Positions 43,549 to 53,246 of a DNA stretch of 64,000 bases are shown one piece after another. The stretch's first letter is position 1. Each line of letters starts with the position of its first letter. The DNA comes from UBA1067 sp050874585. Lineage in GTDB: Bacteria > Verrucomicrobiota > Kiritimatiellia > RFP12 > UBA1067. Under the pieces are notes generated by a model. That model saw nothing but the letters and a program-made list of their open reading frames with translations. It ran no database searches and was not told the DNA's origin. The stretch covers positions 1 through 64,000 of the forward strand of contig JBNMKZ010000008.1 of NCBI GenBank assembly GCA_050874585.1. Reading direction: 5' to 3'. Both the position numbers and the translations under genes were made by a program.

Positions 43549-44949
43549 TCAAATAGAAAGTGCACCCTGTAAGTAGCTGGGTGGTTTTTGGTTTGCCAAA
43601 TACTGTGCACTCATTTTCTTCTCTTCGAAATGCTGATTCCAATAAGAGATGTGAGTGTGCGTTGCCCCACTCTTGGATGGGCGGGGAACGGGCGTCCCCG
43701 AAGGGGCGCCGCGAAGCGGCGAGCCCGCCCCCGCCCATCCAAGAAACCTTTTCTCGTGTTTTGCTTTCGCCGCGTTGTACCTCTCCTGGATACGCTTTAT
43801 TCTGGCGAGCTTGCGTTTGATCTTGGCCAGAAGGTCGATTCCGCAGAGTCTGGCCTTGCGTTTTTCGAGAGCATGTCTTTCTTCGCTGGAGAGGACGTTC
43901 TCTTCAAGCAGCCTCTGGTACGGCGTCTTCGGATTGTCGTAGGCGCATTTATAGCCCTTGCCGTCGGTGCGCTTCCCCTTGGAGACGAGCATCTTGCATG
44001 GGCAGAAGAAGTTTCGGAAGTCTGACCACATCTCGCAGAGTTCGAAGAGGTCCTTCTCCAGATCTGGGCAGTCGAGCCTAATCTCTCCGAACAACTGCCT
44101 GCCCGACGCCCCGTTTTTTTCTTCCACATGCGCATTGTCGTTGCACTTCCTCGGGCGCGAACGCCACACAAACGGAGCGCGTCTCATCGTCCCGAGGAAC
44201 GCCATCACATGATGGTTCAGTATCTCGCCGCCATTGTCGGAATGCAGTGACGTGAAGCAGAATGGGAACCGCCCCATGTTGCGCCGAAGCGCCACAAGCG
44301 TGGTGTGTTGCGCACGATTCCATGTCGGAGACAGCTCCTCCCACTGCGTCTTCCTGTCCGTGCAGTTTAGTATCCAGAAGAAGTTGTCGGCGCTGTCCCC
44401 TCCGCCGAGGGCAAGTGTGTCAGCCTGAACGTCGCCGGGCGGGACTTTGCAGGCCATGACCTTCTCTCCTGACGCACAGGGCACCAGGTCCTTGATCTCA
44501 TTGCCATTGTTCCTGCCGGACCGCTTGTTGACCTTCGACCACCCGAGTTTGACCCGGACCTCTCCGGACAGCGCGCGAGACATCGTCCGGTCGCTCATCT
44601 TCAGCAGCAGCTCTCTTACGTGGCCATTGACTACGGCGACATGTGACGAATACTCGTCCAGCCGCATTCCGATCTGAACCTTGAAGTATGGTAGGCATGG
44701 GCATCCGGCCTCGATCCATACGGCCTTGAGGACATCGACGACCTCGGCCGTGTAGGTCTTGCCTCGCCCCCTGCGCTCCCGGTACTCGATATTCCCGCTG
44801 AGAAGCTTGATGACGTATTTGCGAGTCAGCCCGACGGTCTTGCAGATCTCGTCGAGCATCTTGTGCTTGCCGCTCTGCGTCTCGCCTAGGTAATCATCCC
44901 GCTTGCGCAGGATGTACTCCTTGATTGATCTTCTTGACATTGTGTTCAT
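43549..44949 (-). CDS. DDE transposase, IS1202/ISNCY type
   Basis: 466 residues. The N-terminal part has helix-turn-helix segments (CKTVGLTRKYVIKLLSG). The catalytic rve domain shows VQADTLALGGG (first Asp), SLHSDNGGEILNHH (second Asp) and RSRPRKCNDNAHVEEKNG (Glu), with a downstream LSSEERHAL helix, as in IS1202-like transposases. The last ~40 residues run through a 72-bp palindromic insertion and the left inner repeat, so the natural C-terminus may be altered. Probably still translatable; activity unknown. Confidence 0.88.
   Translation of the reverse strand: MNTMSRRSIKEYILRKRDDYLGETQSGKHKMLDEICKTVGLTRKYVIKLLSGNIEYRERRGRGKTYTAEVVDVLKAVWIEAGCPCLPYFKVQIGMRLDEYSSHVAVVNGHVRELLLKMSDRTMSRALSGEVRVKLGWSKVNKRSGRNNGNEIKDLVPCASGEKVMACKVPPGDVQADTLALGGGDSADNFFWILNCTDRKTQWEELSPTWNRAQHTTLVALRRNMGRFPFCFTSLHSDNGGEILNHHVMAFLGTMRRAPFVWRSRPRKCNDNAHVEEKNGASGRQLFGEIRLDCPDLEKDLFELCEMWSDFRNFFCPCKMLVSKGKRTDGKGYKCAYDNPKTPYQRLLEENVLSSEERHALEKRKARLCGIDLLAKIKRKLARIKRIQERYNAAKAKHEKRFLGWAGAGSPLRGAPSGTPVPRPSKSGATHTHISYWNQHFEEKKMSAQYLANQKPPSYLQGALSI
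43672..43743. repeat. 72-bp palindromic element inserted in frame in the transposase
   Basis: A 15-bp perfect inverted repeat (CTTGGATGGGCGGGG / CCCCGCCCATCCAAG) encloses two smaller hairpins (GTCCCC/GGGGC and GCCGC/GCGGC). Overall it could fold as a clover-leaf. Its length is a multiple of three and it keeps the frame open. Confidence 0.75.
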
Positions 44950-45091
44950 GCCTCCATTGTATCCGGTGCACAGTATTTGGCAAACGGGCTATGCCAAGAT
45001 CTGAGCCCTTCTTTGGTTGGGTGCACACTATTATGGCAAACTGCGGCGGCAAAAAGTGCCGCGGTGCCGCCTTGTTTTATCCGACCCAATC

Positions 45092-45100
45092 TGTTATACT
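45092..45100 (+). promoter_or_regulatory. Extended -10 promoter of the histidine kinase gene
   Basis: TGTTATACT at 45092-45100, about 20 nt before the GTG at 45121. It lies just outside the insertion sequence (right end at 45041), so the element may supply or disrupt the upstream region. Confidence 0.5.
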
Positions 45101-45120
45101 ATCTCCTCAACCAATCAATC

Positions 45121-47853
45121 GTGGGAATTAGACGCTATTTTCTTGGGATTTTTGCAGTATTTCTGCTCTGCTCTGCCGCGCTTCCGGCCGAGACGCTTGT
45201 GCGTACCGCCTACTATCTTGAGCCGGGGCTCTGCGAAAAGATGATGGACGGCTCCTACACCGGTGCCACCATTGAATATCTCTCCCTTCTTGCCAAGCAG
45301 AACAACTGGAAGATTTCGCCCGTCTTCTGCACCTATTCCGAAGCCCTCGACAAGCTTGAACGCGGCGAAATTGATCTCCTCGGTGGCGTTATCGACTCCT
45401 TCGAGAACCGAAAGCGGTTCGCCTTCACCAGCCAGTCAACGGGCCTTTACAATCCCCACCTGTTCGTGCACGTCAACTCGCGGCGCGTTCCTAGTCGGCA
45501 TGAGACCTGGAACGGCATCGAAATCGCCCTTGGACACGACCCCGAGGCCGAAAAGATCCTCACGGACTACCTAAAGGAACAGCACATCAAGTATAAGCTA
45601 CGGTTCTTCAGCAGCACGTCCGAGGCTCTCACGTCATTCCTCCATGGCCAGTCTGAGGCAATCTTCGCCCCCGGCGTCCGCGACCTTCTCTCGGCACGAA
45701 GGCTCGTTTCTCTGCCAGGAAGTCCCCTCTATTTTTGCACGCCGCGTACTCGCTCCGACCTTCTCAAGCAGCTGGACGAGGGATTGCGCCGCATCAAGAG
45801 CAAGGACCCCAACCTCGGCCGACGCATCTACTACGACCACTTCCCGGTCAATCCCCATAATGAGATTGACTTCTCTTCCGAGGAACGCAACTGGATAAAC
45901 GCCCGAATCGCCGCGAAAAAGCCGATTGTTGTCGACCTGATGCCTGGCGTCCTTCCTTTCACCGGGTGGAATGAGAAGGAAGACCGCCCCATTGGGCTCG
46001 TCAGCGATACGCTTCGGACCATCGGAACGATGACCGGGCTGACCTTCAAGTTCCTCAAGCCCACCGACATTGAATCCGCCCGTTCACGCTACCTCCACCG
46101 CGAAGTCGACTTCTGGGCGGCCCTGGGATCGGATACGGATGACCTGCCAGGCTTCTCCGGCGGCATTTCCATCGCCATTTTCCCCCATGTACTCCTCACC
46201 CGTCGCAATGCGCCCGAGCCCGACTGGTCGACGATGCGCCTCGGAGTTCCGTCCTGGGATCCGCGCTGGCAGGAAAGCTACCGGGGTTCAGGTGTCAAGA
46301 ACATTGTGCCTCTTCAGTCCCTGCACGAGGCCCTTGAGATGCTCAACAACGGCGAACTTGATGCCTCGGCCGCCGCCCTGCCGCAGGCCATTCTTGTCAG
46401 CCAGCAACTGCACATGCTTCACAAGCTCAACTTTACATCGGTCAAGACGCGGATGCCCCACCTCCAGCGCATCGTGCTCACTCCGGCGGCCGGCATCAAT
46501 CCCCTGCTCATCTCAATCATCTCCAAGTGCCTCAACGCGTTCTCGGAAGGTGAAATCTCGTCCCTCACCTACCACGCCGTCTCAGAGTCCATGCCGATTA
46601 CGATTCTCTCGGATACAGAGTGGATCATCATCGTGTCGGTCCTCGCCCTTCTGGCCATCGCCGTCAGCATCGGCATCTCCATGTTCTTCAACATCCGCCT
46701 CTCCCGAGCACTCGTGCGTGCCCAGGCCGGCGAACGCGCCCGAACGAACTTCCTCGCTACGATGTCGCACGAAATCCGAACGCCCCTGAACGCCGTCATC
46801 GGATTCGCGGAGTTCCTTTCGTAGCCCAACCTGACCGACAACAACATCAAAACGTATGCCAATGGCATCTTCCGCTCATCCCATGTCCTGCTTGACCTTA
46901 TCAACGATGTGCTCGACCTCTCCAAACTTGAGGCCGGCAAGGTCAACCCGCGTGAGGGAATCACGGACTTCTCATTGCTCAAGCGCGAATTCCTGACGAT
47001 TTTCGCGTCAAAGGTTCGCACACAGGGCATCAACTTCATCTTTGATCTACCTCACGACTTCCCCCTGCTGAAGATTTCGCCCATGCACCTGCGACAGGTT
47101 CTTCTGAACCTGATTGGAAATGCCGTCAAGTTCACGCACAAGGGATTCGTGACCTGCACCGTTCAGCTCAACCACACGACGGCGCAGGGCGGCGACCTCG
47201 TCATCACGGTCTCGGATACCGGCATCGGCATTTCGCCCGACCGTCTGGAGTCCATCTTCAATCCGTTCGCCCAGGACATTTCTATGCGCAGCGGACGCGT
47301 CTACGAGGGCACGGGACTTGGCCTACCCATCGTCAAGCGCATCGCCGAGGCCGCTGGTGGAACCGTCTCCGTCACATCCATCCCCGGAGCCGGCGCGACC
47401 TTCCGCGTTGCCATTCCGCAGGTGGAAATCGCCCACGACGCAAAGGCCAAGGTTGAGCAGACGGCGATACCCGACAACGAGAAACCTCTCTCGATTCCCG
47501 AGTCGGCGCTCCTGGTCGATGATGTCCCTCTGAACCTGACGATTCTCCGCGAGCACATGAAACGGCTCGGAATCAAGAACATCCTCACGGCGAAATCGGG
47601 CAAAGAGGCCCTTCAGGTGCTGGAAACGCACCCCGTCGAGATTCTGCTCACCGATGTGTGGATGCCCGAGATGGACGGACTGAGCCTCGCCAAGAACCTT
47701 CGCCAGAATCCCAAGTTCGCCAAACTCCGAATCGTCGCCGTCACAGCCGATGTCGGTGCCAGTAGCGAGTTTGACATGACGCCCTTTGATGCCATCCTGA
47801 CGAAACCCGTCACCCGCGACAAACTACCGACCGTCTGTGGCCTGCCCACCTGA
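45121..47853 (+). pseudogene. Hybrid sensor histidine kinase split by an in-frame TAG
   Basis: Read through, this is a ~910-residue EvgS-like hybrid kinase. Parts in order: signal peptide (RRYFLGIFAVFLLCSAALPA), two periplasmic SBP_bac_3-type sensor domains, a membrane span (WIIIVSVLALLAIAVSIGI), HisKA with the phospho-His in MSHEIRTPLNAVIGF, HATPase_c (IGNAVKF, DTGIGIS, GTGLGLPIV), and a receiver with Asp in LLTDVWMPEMDG. A TAG at 46822-46824 interrupts the HisKA domain between FAEFLS and PNLTD with no frame change, consistent with CAG to TAG. The ATG at 46909 could restart a 314-residue kinase-core/receiver fragment. A GTG at 45121 is the probable start. Confidence 0.88.
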
Positions 47854-47855
47854 AT

Positions 47856-49379
47856 TCAGGGACTGAGCAGCGCCTCGCGCATCTCTGGAATTCGAAAGGC
47901 CTCGACGGGCACAACGCCTGGCACACACCCCGGATAATCCTTTCGGAAAGCCCCCGTCGCCAAATAGTCCATCAGCCGCCTCACAGTTGGATTCGCCATG
48001 TGGTCAACCACCGTCCTGACAGGTTCCGGAGGCTGAAAGCGCGGCGTTCGAAACCAGACGGGGTTCGTGATGGCGCACTGCCGAATGCGCTGCTGAGCCT
48101 TGAACGCGTAGTCCCCATCCATCTCGCCGAAGCACCGGGCGACGAGATAACCACCCGCGTCAGTACCCCGGACATCCCATTCAATCGTGCCCCCGGCGAA
48201 ATCGCGGACGACGGCGAGAACTTCGCCTCCCCTCCCCACGAGCTCGACACGAGAGAGCCGCGACTCGCTCCGCGCCGGATAGGCGACGACCTTCACCACA
48301 TGGCGCACATCCGCCCCCGAACGAAGCTCATCTCCCTGTGGGTGATTGTCCACCGAAAGGAAGAGTAACGGACCCGACGACATCGTGTGCCGCGCCGCTC
48401 GGAATTCGCGGATGAGATCCTTCTGTTTCAGAGGCACGGGGATTCCCGTCGCCGGCAGGACATTGAACAACGCCGTATCGCGTCCCGTTATGTTGTGCCC
48501 GATTGAAATGTCGAGCTCCGAGAACCCGGGCACACGATAACCGAGGTCGAGCAAGGCGAACCACAGGGCCTGGTAGTCACGATGATAGGCATCGTATCCC
48601 TGCACGGTCAGCCCGTCCAAGTACCCATCCTCCAACAGCTGAGGAACCATTTCCGCCGCGATATTCGTGACAAATGGGCCGTTTGGATCACCGTTCGTCG
48701 TCCACCAGCTCGTCGGATGCGCCCAGATGCACAGCGCACCGCCCGCTCGCTGCTCATCGACGACCGCCCGGTAAGTCCGCCGCTTGTGCGGGCCGCCCGC
48801 CACCGTATTCGTCTCGGCCGTTGCATCATCAAGCGCGGAGTACCAGACCGGGCGATCCTGATTGTAGTCGTGCCAATTGGGGACGACGACGCGGAATCCG
48901 ATATGCCACAGATGCCCATAGCGCGACTTCGGCGTTTCATTGTCCACATAGAAGAGCGTCCGATTGCCCGGATAGTCATTTGCCGCCTGAATCACCGCCT
49001 CAATCTCGGCGGAATTGAAGGGACAGTCCGTGGCCTTGCCCGCGAAATAGAGATCGCGGAGTTCGGTCTCATAGTGCCGCGTCATTGCCGCGTTCGCGAC
49101 GGACCACGGGCTGCCCAGTCCCATGGCGGCGACCTCGTTGCGCTCGGCCCACTCGTGCAACCGCTCGTAGGTTGTCTGCATACTGACACCGGGCTTGCGA
49201 CAGGTGTGGGAATGCCCGGCGACCTTCAGGACGGCGGGTGCATTTGTCCCTGTCGTCGTACGAACCAGTGTCACTGTCGGCAGGCGCGGCGTTCCGTCGG
49301 CTCGTCCGACCGCATCCGAAGCCCCGACCGAGGCGGCCACGGACACGACCAAAAGCGCAAACAAGGGGCTTTTTCTCAT
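47856..49379 (-). CDS. Secreted PHP/CehA-McbA-like metallohydrolase
   Basis: 507 residues with a signal peptide (MRKSPLFALLVVSVAASVGA). LKVAGHSHTCRKPG carries the first His pair of PHP-type metal sites. Further His/Asp residues occur in IWAHPTSWW, and FSELDISIGHN and TMSSGPLLFLSVDNHP resemble the CehA/McbA family of PHP hydrolases. A C-terminal beta domain follows. The substrate, probably a phosphoester or ester outside the cytoplasm, is unknown. The start at 49379 is set by the signal peptide and a GAGGGAGG site. The stop lies 2 nt from the convergent kinase gene. Confidence 0.75.
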   Translation of the reverse strand: MRKSPLFALLVVSVAASVGASDAVGRADGTPRLPTVTLVRTTTGTNAPAVLKVAGHSHTCRKPGVSMQTTYERLHEWAERNEVAAMGLGSPWSVANAAMTRHYETELRDLYFAGKATDCPFNSAEIEAVIQAANDYPGNRTLFYVDNETPKSRYGHLWHIGFRVVVPNWHDYNQDRPVWYSALDDATAETNTVAGGPHKRRTYRAVVDEQRAGGALCIWAHPTSWWTTNGDPNGPFVTNIAAEMVPQLLEDGYLDGLTVQGYDAYHRDYQALWFALLDLGYRVPGFSELDISIGHNITGRDTALFNVLPATGIPVPLKQKDLIREFRAARHTMSSGPLLFLSVDNHPQGDELRSGADVRHVVKVVAYPARSESRLSRVELVGRGGEVLAVVRDFAGGTIEWDVRGTDAGGYLVARCFGEMDGDYAFKAQQRIRQCAITNPVWFRTPRFQPPEPVRTVVDHMANPTVRRLMDYLATGAFRKDYPGCVPGVVPVEAFRIPEMREALLSP

Positions 49380-49405
49380 CGGGGACCCTCCCTCGTCCCT
49401 TTGGA

Positions 49406-50161
49406 TTAGGCAAGAATCAGCGTCAGAAGGCCCACGATTGCGCAATACGGGCCAAACAGCCAAAACCAGCGACCTTTCAGCGACTTCAGAAGCAGTTTCA
49501 AGGAAAGGTAGCCGACCACGGCCGCCAGCAGGCATCCGTAGATCGTCAGTCCCCAGCTGACCTCAGTCGTCGCAGCGGCGGCATCACCCGCCTTCAGGAT
49601 TTGCAGAAGTGCCGCGCCAGCGATGGGCGGTGCCGACATCAGGAACGAGAACTCGGCACTCTTCTCGGCTTCAACGCCGCTCGCCCGCGCCGCCGCCAGC
49701 GTCATGCCGCTCCGCGAAACGCCGGGCAGGATGGCCACCGCCTGGGCAAGACCCATCAGAATCGCCCGGCCAAACGAGACACCCTTCTCGCCCTTGCGCA
49801 GAAAGCGGGTCGCCGTCAAAACAATGCCCGTAAAGATGAGCGCACCGCCCACCATCTTTGGCTCGGCAAAGGCCGTCTCAAGCTGATCCTTGAAGAGCAC
49901 CCCGACCGCTCCTGCCGGAATCGCGCTCACAATCACCTTGAGAAGGTAATCCCACTCAAGGTTCTTGACGATTCGGTAGATAATCTTCCAATAAAAGGCG
50001 AAAATCGCAAGAAGTGTGCCCACATGAAGAAAGATGTCGATGCGCATTCCCATTTCCTTCATGCCAAGGAGGGACTTGCCGAGGACAAGATGTCCCGAAC
50101 TTGAAATGGGAAGGAACTCGGCGATGCCCTGGAGAATGCTCAACAGCGTGACTTCTATCAT
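49406..50161 (-). CDS. uppP: Undecaprenyl-diphosphatase
   Basis: 251 residues, BacA/UppP family. It recycles undecaprenyl diphosphate to the monophosphate carrier used by peptidoglycan and by the polysaccharide genes of this window. Both catalytic signatures are present: ILQGIAEFLPISSSGHLVL and AILPGVSRSGMTLAAA. About seven membrane spans. AAGGAGTAAGG precedes the ATG at 50161. The next gene starts 27 nt after its stop, so the two may be co-transcribed. Confidence 0.96.
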   Translation of the reverse strand: MIEVTLLSILQGIAEFLPISSSGHLVLGKSLLGMKEMGMRIDIFLHVGTLLAIFAFYWKIIYRIVKNLEWDYLLKVIVSAIPAGAVGVLFKDQLETAFAEPKMVGGALIFTGIVLTATRFLRKGEKGVSFGRAILMGLAQAVAILPGVSRSGMTLAAARASGVEAEKSAEFSFLMSAPPIAGAALLQILKAGDAAAATTEVSWGLTIYGCLLAAVVGYLSLKLLLKSLKGRWFWLFGPYCAIVGLLTLILA

Positions 50162-50212
50162 ACTTCCTTACTCCTTATGTGGATAGTGAGAGAAACGGGT
50201 GCCGTCCATCTC

Positions 50213-51400
50213 CTATCCGATGGACGACGAGACCTTGAAGACGGCCATGAGAATGGCAATCGCGACAAAACCGACGGCACAGGCAATCAGGACGATGAGC
50301 ATCGGCTCAAGGGCGTTCGTAAAGGAGGTAATCTTGCGGTCCATCTCCTTCTGATAGCGCTTGCCGATGTGCTCAAGCGAGGCCGGCAAGTCACCCGCCT
50401 GCTCACCGACCGCCAGCATATCGGTCATCATGCGCGGGAACACGCCCGAAGATGCCAACGGACCCGAGATGGATGTGCCGTCCGTCACCCGCTTCCGTGC
50501 ATTCGCCAATGCCTGCGCGATGACCGCATTGCCGCACGTCTCCTCGCAAATCTTCAACGCCTGAAGGACGTTAACGCCATTCACCAACAGCGTCTTCAGC
50601 GTATAGGCAAGCGACGAATAGGCCCCCGTCGCCACAATACCCGAAACGAGCGGCATCCGCAACTTCCAGCCGTCGATTTTCAACCGCCCGGCATCCGTCT
50701 TGCACCACCGCCTGAACCACAGGAAGAACAGGGCCAAGGCGAGGGCAATCGTCCACCCGTAGTGAATCGTGAAGTCGCTCATCCCCAGCAAAATCCGCGT
50801 CGGTGTCGGCAGCGACGCCCCCATGGACGCAAAGACCTTCTCAAACTGGGGGATAATCCAAACCATGGCTCCGATAACCGCCGCGATACCGACGACGAGG
50901 ACGACAATCGGATAGGAAAGCGCACTCTTGATCTTGCCGCGCATATTGTCGTAGCGCTCGTAGTGGTCGCTCAACCGACGCAAGACCTCCACCATCGCAC
51001 CCGAGGCCTCACCGGCGCGAATCATGCTCGAATAAAGCGGCGGAAACGTCTTCGGATGATGTGCGCACGCATCGGAGAAACTTTCGCCGCGCACAATCCG
51101 GTCGCAGAGATCCTGGCTGATGTACCGCTGGGCACTCGCCTCCTCCCCCTGATTCGCCAGGGCACGAAGGGCCTGACCCAGCGTCATGCCCGCCTCGATG
51201 AGGTCGGCAAGTTCGGACGTGAAGAGCAGGACCTCCACGCTCTTCATGTCCGTCTTCTGCGAGGAGCCACCGATTTGCATCTTCCAGATGGACGTCGGCT
51301 TGGATCCCGCAGCGTCAGAGGATACGAAAGCGGGCGCGGCGGATGCGGCAGGTCGCCCTGCGCCGTCCGCCACCGTTCCTTTCCGCTTCGCGTATCCCAT
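50213..51400 (-). CDS. Type II secretion / type IV pilus inner-membrane protein (GspF/PilC)
   Basis: 395 residues with two T2SSF domains: LLFTSELADLIEAGMTLGQALRAL...YSSMIRAGEASGAMVEVLRRLSDHYE, then LAYTLKTLLVNGVNVLQALKICEE...MLAVGEQAGDLPASLEHIGKRY. Three membrane spans lie in the expected places (VVLVVGIAAVIGAMVWIIP, WTIALALALFFLW, C-terminal LIVLIACAVGFVAIAIL). The ~50-residue N-terminal extension is Ala-rich. No other secretion gene is nearby. It follows serA by 8 nt, an odd pairing that suggests a shared transcript. Confidence 0.93.
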   Translation of the reverse strand: MGYAKRKGTVADGAGRPAASAAPAFVSSDAAGSKPTSIWKMQIGGSSQKTDMKSVEVLLFTSELADLIEAGMTLGQALRALANQGEEASAQRYISQDLCDRIVRGESFSDACAHHPKTFPPLYSSMIRAGEASGAMVEVLRRLSDHYERYDNMRGKIKSALSYPIVVLVVGIAAVIGAMVWIIPQFEKVFASMGASLPTPTRILLGMSDFTIHYGWTIALALALFFLWFRRWCKTDAGRLKIDGWKLRMPLVSGIVATGAYSSLAYTLKTLLVNGVNVLQALKICEETCGNAVIAQALANARKRVTDGTSISGPLASSGVFPRMMTDMLAVGEQAGDLPASLEHIGKRYQKEMDRKITSFTNALEPMLIVLIACAVGFVAIAILMAVFKVSSSIG

Positions 51401-51408
51401 TGCGCACC

Positions 51409-52578
51409 CTACTTCACAATGCGCACGCGAATAACCGCCGCGCTCGCCTCAAGGGCCTTGACGACTTCCGCCGGGACGACCGTGTCAGTGTCAATCAGCG
51501 TGTAGGCGAAGTCCCCACGGGACTTGTTCGCAATCGCGTCGATATTGATCTTGGCGTTGCCCAGAATCGACGTGAACGTGCCCAGCATGTTCGTCTCGTT
51601 CTTGTGGCAAATGGCAATGCGGCAGGCCTTGTTCGGCTTGCCAAGCGAGCAGGCCGGATAGTTCACCGAATTGACGATGTTGCCGTTCTCAAGATAGTCG
51701 CGCATTTCCTTGACGGCCATGACCGCGCAATTGTCCTCGGCCTCCTCGGTCGATGCGCCGAGGTGCGGAATGACGATGCAGCCTTTCTGGCCCGCCGTCG
51801 TCGCATTCGGGAAGTCCGAGACATACCGACGGACCTTGCCGGACTCAAGCGCCGCCAGCATGTCCTTCTCGTTGACCAGCGCATCGCGAGCCGCGTTGAT
51901 GATGATGACACCATTCTTCATCATGGCGATCGCCTCGGCATTGATCATACCCTTCGTTGTCTCCAGTGCCGGCACGTGAATCGTGATGAAGTCGCAGGCC
52001 TCATAAATCGACTCGACATTCTTGCAGTGCTTGACGGCGTGGTCGAGGTTCCAAGCCGCGTCGACCGACAAGTAGGGATCGTAGCCATAAACTTCCATCC
52101 CGAGGCTGACGGCCGCATTGGCGACCTTCTGGCCAATTGCGCCCAGCCCGATGACACCGAGCTTCTTGCCCTGGATCTCCGTCCCCGCAAAGGCCTTCTT
52201 CGCCTTCTCGGCCGTCTTGTTGATCGCCGCGTCGGCCGCATTCGTCTTAACCCACTCGATGCCGCCGATGATGTCGCGACTCGCCAGCAGCATCGCGGCA
52301 ATGACGAGTTCCTTCACGCCGTTCGCATTGGCCCCCGGCGTATTGAAGACAACAATGCCCTTCTTCGCGTATTCGGCATGGGGAATGTTGTTCACGCCCG
52401 CACCCGCACGGGCAACCGCCAGGAGGTTCTCGCCAGGGACGAGTTCATCCATCTTCGCCGAGCGGACAAACGCGGCATCCGCCTCCGCAAAGTTCGCCGT
52501 CCGGGCATAGTTATCGGGTAGGTTCTTCAGCCCCACATCCGCAATCGGATTGAGGCACGTGTACTTGTAGTTCATCAT
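51409..52578 (-). CDS. serA: D-3-phosphoglycerate dehydrogenase
   Basis: 389 residues. First step of serine synthesis from 3-phosphoglycerate. NAD-binding Rossmann motif LGVIGLGAIGQKVANAA. Active-site region includes AVARAGAGVNNIP (Arg), VIIINAARDALVNEKDML and IVIPHLGASTEEAEDN (His). A C-terminal ACT-like domain (ETNMLGTFTSILGNAKINIDAI) suggests serine feedback. Compact relative to long SerA proteins. The start is an ATG pair (52578/52575) after GGAAGAAAG, with a promoter (TGGTATAAT) 60 nt upstream adjoining repeat RE1. Serine feeds the cysK pathway encoded nearby. Confidence 0.95.
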   Translation of the reverse strand: MMNYKYTCLNPIADVGLKNLPDNYARTANFAEADAAFVRSAKMDELVPGENLLAVARAGAGVNNIPHAEYAKKGIVVFNTPGANANGVKELVIAAMLLASRDIIGGIEWVKTNAADAAINKTAEKAKKAFAGTEIQGKKLGVIGLGAIGQKVANAAVSLGMEVYGYDPYLSVDAAWNLDHAVKHCKNVESIYEACDFITIHVPALETTKGMINAEAIAMMKNGVIIINAARDALVNEKDMLAALESGKVRRYVSDFPNATTAGQKGCIVIPHLGASTEEAEDNCAVMAVKEMRDYLENGNIVNSVNYPACSLGKPNKACRIAICHKNETNMLGTFTSILGNAKINIDAIANKSRGDFAYTLIDTDTVVPAEVVKALEASAAVIRVRIVK

Positions 52579-52638
52579 TTTGTCTTTCTTCCGTAGAATT
52601 TATCATGGAATTTGCCGTCACGAATGACGACGGACGAT

Positions 52639-52647
52639 ATTATACCA
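52639..52647 (-). promoter_or_regulatory. Extended -10 promoter of serA
   Basis: TGGTATAAT on the minus strand (52647-52639). The transcript leader of ~55 nt contains a small hairpin (CCGTC/GACGG) and GGAAGAAAG before the ATG. The region upstream of the -10 is repeat RE1, as at htpG. Confidence 0.6.
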
Positions 52648-52650
52648 CAA

Positions 52651-53122
52651 AACCGCCTGCTCGGGGGCTTGCGCGGCGGCTCGCCCGACCCGGATGCGGC
52701 GACGATCTCGCGACGCCTTTCGCGCTTAGACAAGCAGCTTCGCTGAGCCTGCCCTGCCTCGGCGGTTATCACTGGCTTCGGACGGAGACCTCTCCTACGG
52801 CTGCGAGTCGCACCGCACCTCTCGTGCGACCGCCGCGCGCACCCCCTCGCCCGAGAAGAAGGACAGGCCGACCACAGGCCGGGACGCGGCAGATGGTTTT
52901 GCCGCGCCTGCCGTTCGGCAGGCCATCGAAACTGCCGCGACTGGGCCTACACAACGCCTGCGCGGTGGGGCTTCTCTCCGCCCTTCTGCGCTCCGCCGCT
53001 CCCAAGCGGGGTTCCCCGTTTTGCCGCGCCTGCCGCGCGCACCCCCTCGCCCGAGAGGAGGAACAAGGCCGACCACAGGCATCCCGCGGCAGTGGGTCTT
53101 GCCGCGCCTGCCGTCCGGCAGG
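52651..53122. repeat. Dispersed intergenic repeat RE1, expanded copy
   Basis: Shares 28-, 18- and 19-base exact blocks with the compact copy at 11519-11664, in the same order, but with ~170 bp inserted between the first and second blocks. A further partial copy of the second half (GGCCGACCACAGGC, GCGGCAG, CTGCCG blocks) occurs about 193 bp downstream at 53024-53122. Confidence 0.8.
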
Positions 53123-53246
53123 CGCATCCGCCCACTCGCCCCTAATCGAACGATTCGTGCGTTAAACGCAAAATTTCGACGAGCGAACGGCTTCGCGGCG
53201 GATGCTCATGGGCAAGGCCCCGACGCGGCAAGGGCAACCGCCGCGC

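Larger units (their letters stand above)
43482..45041. mobile_element. IS1202-like (ISNCY-type) insertion sequence with iterated ends
   Basis: A transposase gene flanked by inverted end sequences. The inner pair is a perfect 20-bp inverted repeat, GTTTGCCAAATACTGTGCAC (43591-43610 and 44966-44985). Related copies lie outside it: left at 43544-43567 and 43482-43505 (both ...TAGAAAGTGCACCC), right at 45019-45041 (GGGTGCACAC...). No clear target duplication is seen, so the true outer boundary is uncertain. It is inserted just upstream of the histidine kinase promoter. Confidence 0.75.

Noticed and set aside
43441..45060. Target-site duplication flanking the insertion sequence
   Set aside because: No matching direct repeat of 5-30 bp was found at either the inner or outer repeat boundaries by eye.
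46822..46824. TAG recoding (for example readthrough to an amino acid) in the histidine kinase
   Set aside because: TAG serves as the normal stop of other genes here, for example at 2548-2550, so genome-wide reassignment is unlikely; a nonsense mutation is simpler.
52605..53165. Overlapping small open frames with similar translations in both strands
   Set aside because: They are translations of the dispersed repeat RE1; the resemblance to frames near 11516-11845 reflects DNA repeats, not protein conservation.
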